NCBI GenBank assembly: GCA_900314195.1
Contig: OMUH01000153.1
Location: 1-37,698 of the forward strand
From: an uncultured Prevotella sp.
Lineage (GTDB): Bacteria > Bacteroidota > Bacteroidia > Bacteroidales > Bacteroidaceae
DNA length: 37,698 nucleotides
Direction: 5' to 3'
Shown here: positions 36,051 through 37,698 of the stretch, piece by piece
Position numbering within the stretch: the stretch's first letter is position 1
Layout: each line of letters starts with the position of its first letter
Program-made: the position numbers and the translations under genes
Notes under the pieces: generated by a model
Seen by the model: only the letters and a program-made list of their open reading frames with translations
Database searches by the model: none
What the model was told of the DNA's origin: nothing

Positions 36051-37535
36051 ATGAAAAGTTCTAATATCCCTAATGTCAAGCTTGGCATTATTGCAGTCAG
36101 TCGAGACTGCTTCCCCATTGCGCTGTCAACACAGCGCCGCGAAAACATCGTCAAAGCCTATTCCGGCGAGCTCTATGATTGCAAGACGACCGTAGAGAAT
36201 GATGCCGACATGGAAAAAGCTCTCGACGATGTCAACAAAGCAGGCTGTAATGCCCTCGTTGTTTTCCTCGGTAACTTCGGTCCTGAAACACCTGAGACTG
36301 TAATAGCCCAGAAGTTTAACGGTCCATGCATGTTTGTAGCTGCTGCTGAAGGTGACGGCGACATGATCAACGGTCGCGGTGATGCCTACTGCGGCATGCT
36401 TAACTGTTCTTATAACCTTGGAATGCGTCATCTGAAAGGCTACATTCCGAAATATCCTGTAGGAACCGCCGATGACATAGCAAAGATGATTGCCGATTTC
36501 GTGCCTGTAGCTCGTGTGGTACTCGGTTTAAAGGGACTGAAGATAATCACGTTCGGACCGCGTCCGCAGGATTTCTTCGCCTGCAACGCTCCTATCAAAG
36601 GACTGTATGAACTTGGCGTAGAGATTGAGGAGAACTCAGAGCTTGACCTGCTGGTCAGCTACCGCGAACATAAGGGTGACAAACGCATTCCGGAAGTATG
36701 TGAAGACATGCGTAAGGAAATGGGCGAAGGAAAATATTATGAAGAATTGCTCGAGCGCATGGCACAATTTGAGCTGACCCTTCTCGACTGGGCCGAGCAG
36801 CATAAAGGCGCACGTCAGTATGTGGCGTTTGCTGATAAATGCTGGCCAGCATTCCCTAAGGAGTTCGGCTTTGAGCCATGCTACGTAAACAGCCGCCTCG
36901 TCTCACGCGGCATACCTGTCAGCTGTGAGGTCGACATATACGGTGCTCTGTCTGAATATATCGGCATGTGTGCTTCTGACGATACCGTCACATTGCTCGA
37001 CATCAACAATTCCACGCCTAAGTATATCTACGATGAGGACATCACCAAGAAATACGGCAATAAGTATGATATTACCGACACATTCATGGGCTTCCACTGC
37101 GGCAACACGCCAAGCTGCAAGATGTGTTCCAACAGAGCCATCAAGTATCAGCTTATTCAGAACCGTATTCTTGAGAACGGCTGCAAGCCCGACTTCACCC
37201 GCGGCACTCTTGAAGGCGACATAGCAGCCAGCGACATCACATTCTATCGTCTGCAGTGCGACAGCGAGGGCAACCTCCGCTCATATATCGCCGAAGGCGA
37301 AATTCTTGATGTGCCGACACGCTCATTCGGCGGCATCGGCATCTTTGCCATTCCTGAGATGGGACGTTTCTATCGTCATGTGCTGATTGAGAAACACTAC
37401 CCTCATCATGGAGCCGTAGCATTCCATCACGTAGGCCGCGTGCTGTTCGACGTATTCAGATACCTTGGAATAAAGGACATCGCATACAACCAGCCAAAGA
37501 GCCTGCCTTATCCAACAGAAAATCCATTCGAGTAA
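36051..37535 (+). CDS. L-fucose/L-arabinose isomerase-like protein (COG2407 type)
   Basis: Cytoplasmic protein of 494 residues resembling the L-fucose isomerase superfamily, which interconverts aldoses and ketoses using a divalent metal. There is no signal peptide. Putative metal-site residues are Glu293 (SCEVDIYGALS), Asp317 (TLLDINN) and a His near the end (HHVGRVLFDV, 459-468) or His349 (GFHCGNTPSC). The superfamily-style FLGNFGPETPE (72-82) and FVAAAEGDGD segments are at the N-terminal side. The true substrate (L-fucose, L-rhamnose, L-arabinose or another sugar) cannot be assigned from sequence, and a non-isomerase role is possible. It lies 126 bp past the GH105-like gene, with its own promoter and a strong terminator at 37560-37597. 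Confidence 0.8.
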   Translation: MKSSNIPNVKLGIIAVSRDCFPIALSTQRRENIVKAYSGELYDCKTTVENDADMEKALDDVNKAGCNALVVFLGNFGPETPETVIAQKFNGPCMFVAAAEGDGDMINGRGDAYCGMLNCSYNLGMRHLKGYIPKYPVGTADDIAKMIADFVPVARVVLGLKGLKIITFGPRPQDFFACNAPIKGLYELGVEIEENSELDLLVSYREHKGDKRIPEVCEDMRKEMGEGKYYEELLERMAQFELTLLDWAEQHKGARQYVAFADKCWPAFPKEFGFEPCYVNSRLVSRGIPVSCEVDIYGALSEYIGMCASDDTVTLLDINNSTPKYIYDEDITKKYGNKYDITDTFMGFHCGNTPSCKMCSNRAIKYQLIQNRILENGCKPDFTRGTLEGDIAASDITFYRLQCDSEGNLRSYIAEGEILDVPTRSFGGIGIFAIPEMGRFYRHVLIEKHYPHHGAVAFHHVGRVLFDVFRYLGIKDIAYNQPKSLPYPTENPFE

Positions 37536-37559
37536 TCATAAAACATAGTTGGAAAATAT

Positions 37560-37597
37560 GCAGCCCTGTTTCTGCCGTTCAGCAGAAACAGGGCTGC
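37560..37597 (+). terminator. Terminator of the isomerase-like gene
   Basis: A 16-bp perfect stem (GCAGCCCTGTTTCTGC and its complement) with a 6-nt loop, followed by GTTCGTTTT, 24 bp past the stop codon. The stem is GC-rich and stable; the T-run is interrupted. Confidence 0.85.
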
Positions 37598-37698
37598 GTT
37601 CGTTTTATCGTGTATTTACTATTTTTCAAGTAAGACCTCTTAAGCGTAACCATCCATTTTAGGCCGCCTTTTCTATAAGCTGTAAATTTTCGACCTTT

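Noticed and set aside
37659-37697. Minus-strand reading KVENLQLIEKAA followed by a stop, as the end of a gene entering from the right
   Set aside because: Only 12 residues are visible and no motif supports it; the frame may be chance.

Overview
The window looks like a chromosomal segment from a Bacteroidales bacterium, most likely Prevotellaceae or a close relative. The reasons are a SusC/SusD glycan-uptake locus with BACON-GH5 and IPT surface proteins, Bacteroidetes-type promoters (TTTG, about 19-20 bp, then TAnnTTTG), weak Shine-Dalgarno sequences, lipoproteins with acidic residues after the lipobox Cys, and a 632-residue PurF of the Bacteroidetes type. This is inference from family knowledge; no database was searched. 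Nothing looks like a phage, integron, CRISPR array, insertion sequence or tRNA/rRNA gene.

Layout. Everything from 66 to 34363 is on the minus strand; only the last two genes (34803-37535) are on the plus strand. From left to right: glyA; a short operon with a candidate structured leader, a possible 52-residue ORF, a small membrane protein and a sugar-kinase/RapZ-C fusion; groES-groEL; rpe; a 56-residue lipoprotein; then a dense block transcribed as outer-membrane polysaccharide-export lipoprotein > glmS > purF > carA > carB. Next come dapA, then an rlmH > GH106-like glycosidase > uvrA block, a second full-length glmS with its own promoter and terminator, and a polysaccharide utilization locus (susC > susD > IPT surface glycan-binding lipoprotein > BACON-GH5 endoglucanase). 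Facing away from that locus are a GH105-like unsaturated glycuronyl hydrolase and an L-fucose isomerase-like protein.

How the parts fit. Two themes recur. (1) Glutamine and amino-sugar metabolism: two GlmS paralogues, a run of glutamine amidotransferase genes (GlmS, PurF, CarA with CarB), and a cytoplasmic protein joining an aminoglycoside-phosphotransferase/AmgK-like kinase to a RapZ C-terminal domain. In E. coli the RapZ C-terminal domain senses glucosamine-6-phosphate and controls glmS. (2) Plant cell-wall glycans: the SusCD/IPT/BACON-GH5 set points to a beta-glucan such as xyloglucan or mixed-linkage glucan, while GH105, GH106 and the deoxy-sugar isomerase-like protein suggest rhamnose-rich pectin fragments.

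The most interesting non-coding signals are a promoter-hairpin-terminator unit at about 3433-3580 (small RNA or attenuator ahead of the RapZ-C fusion operon), a repeat-rich groES upstream region with a sigma-54-like element, and a three-unit 22-bp tandem array at 17696-17761.
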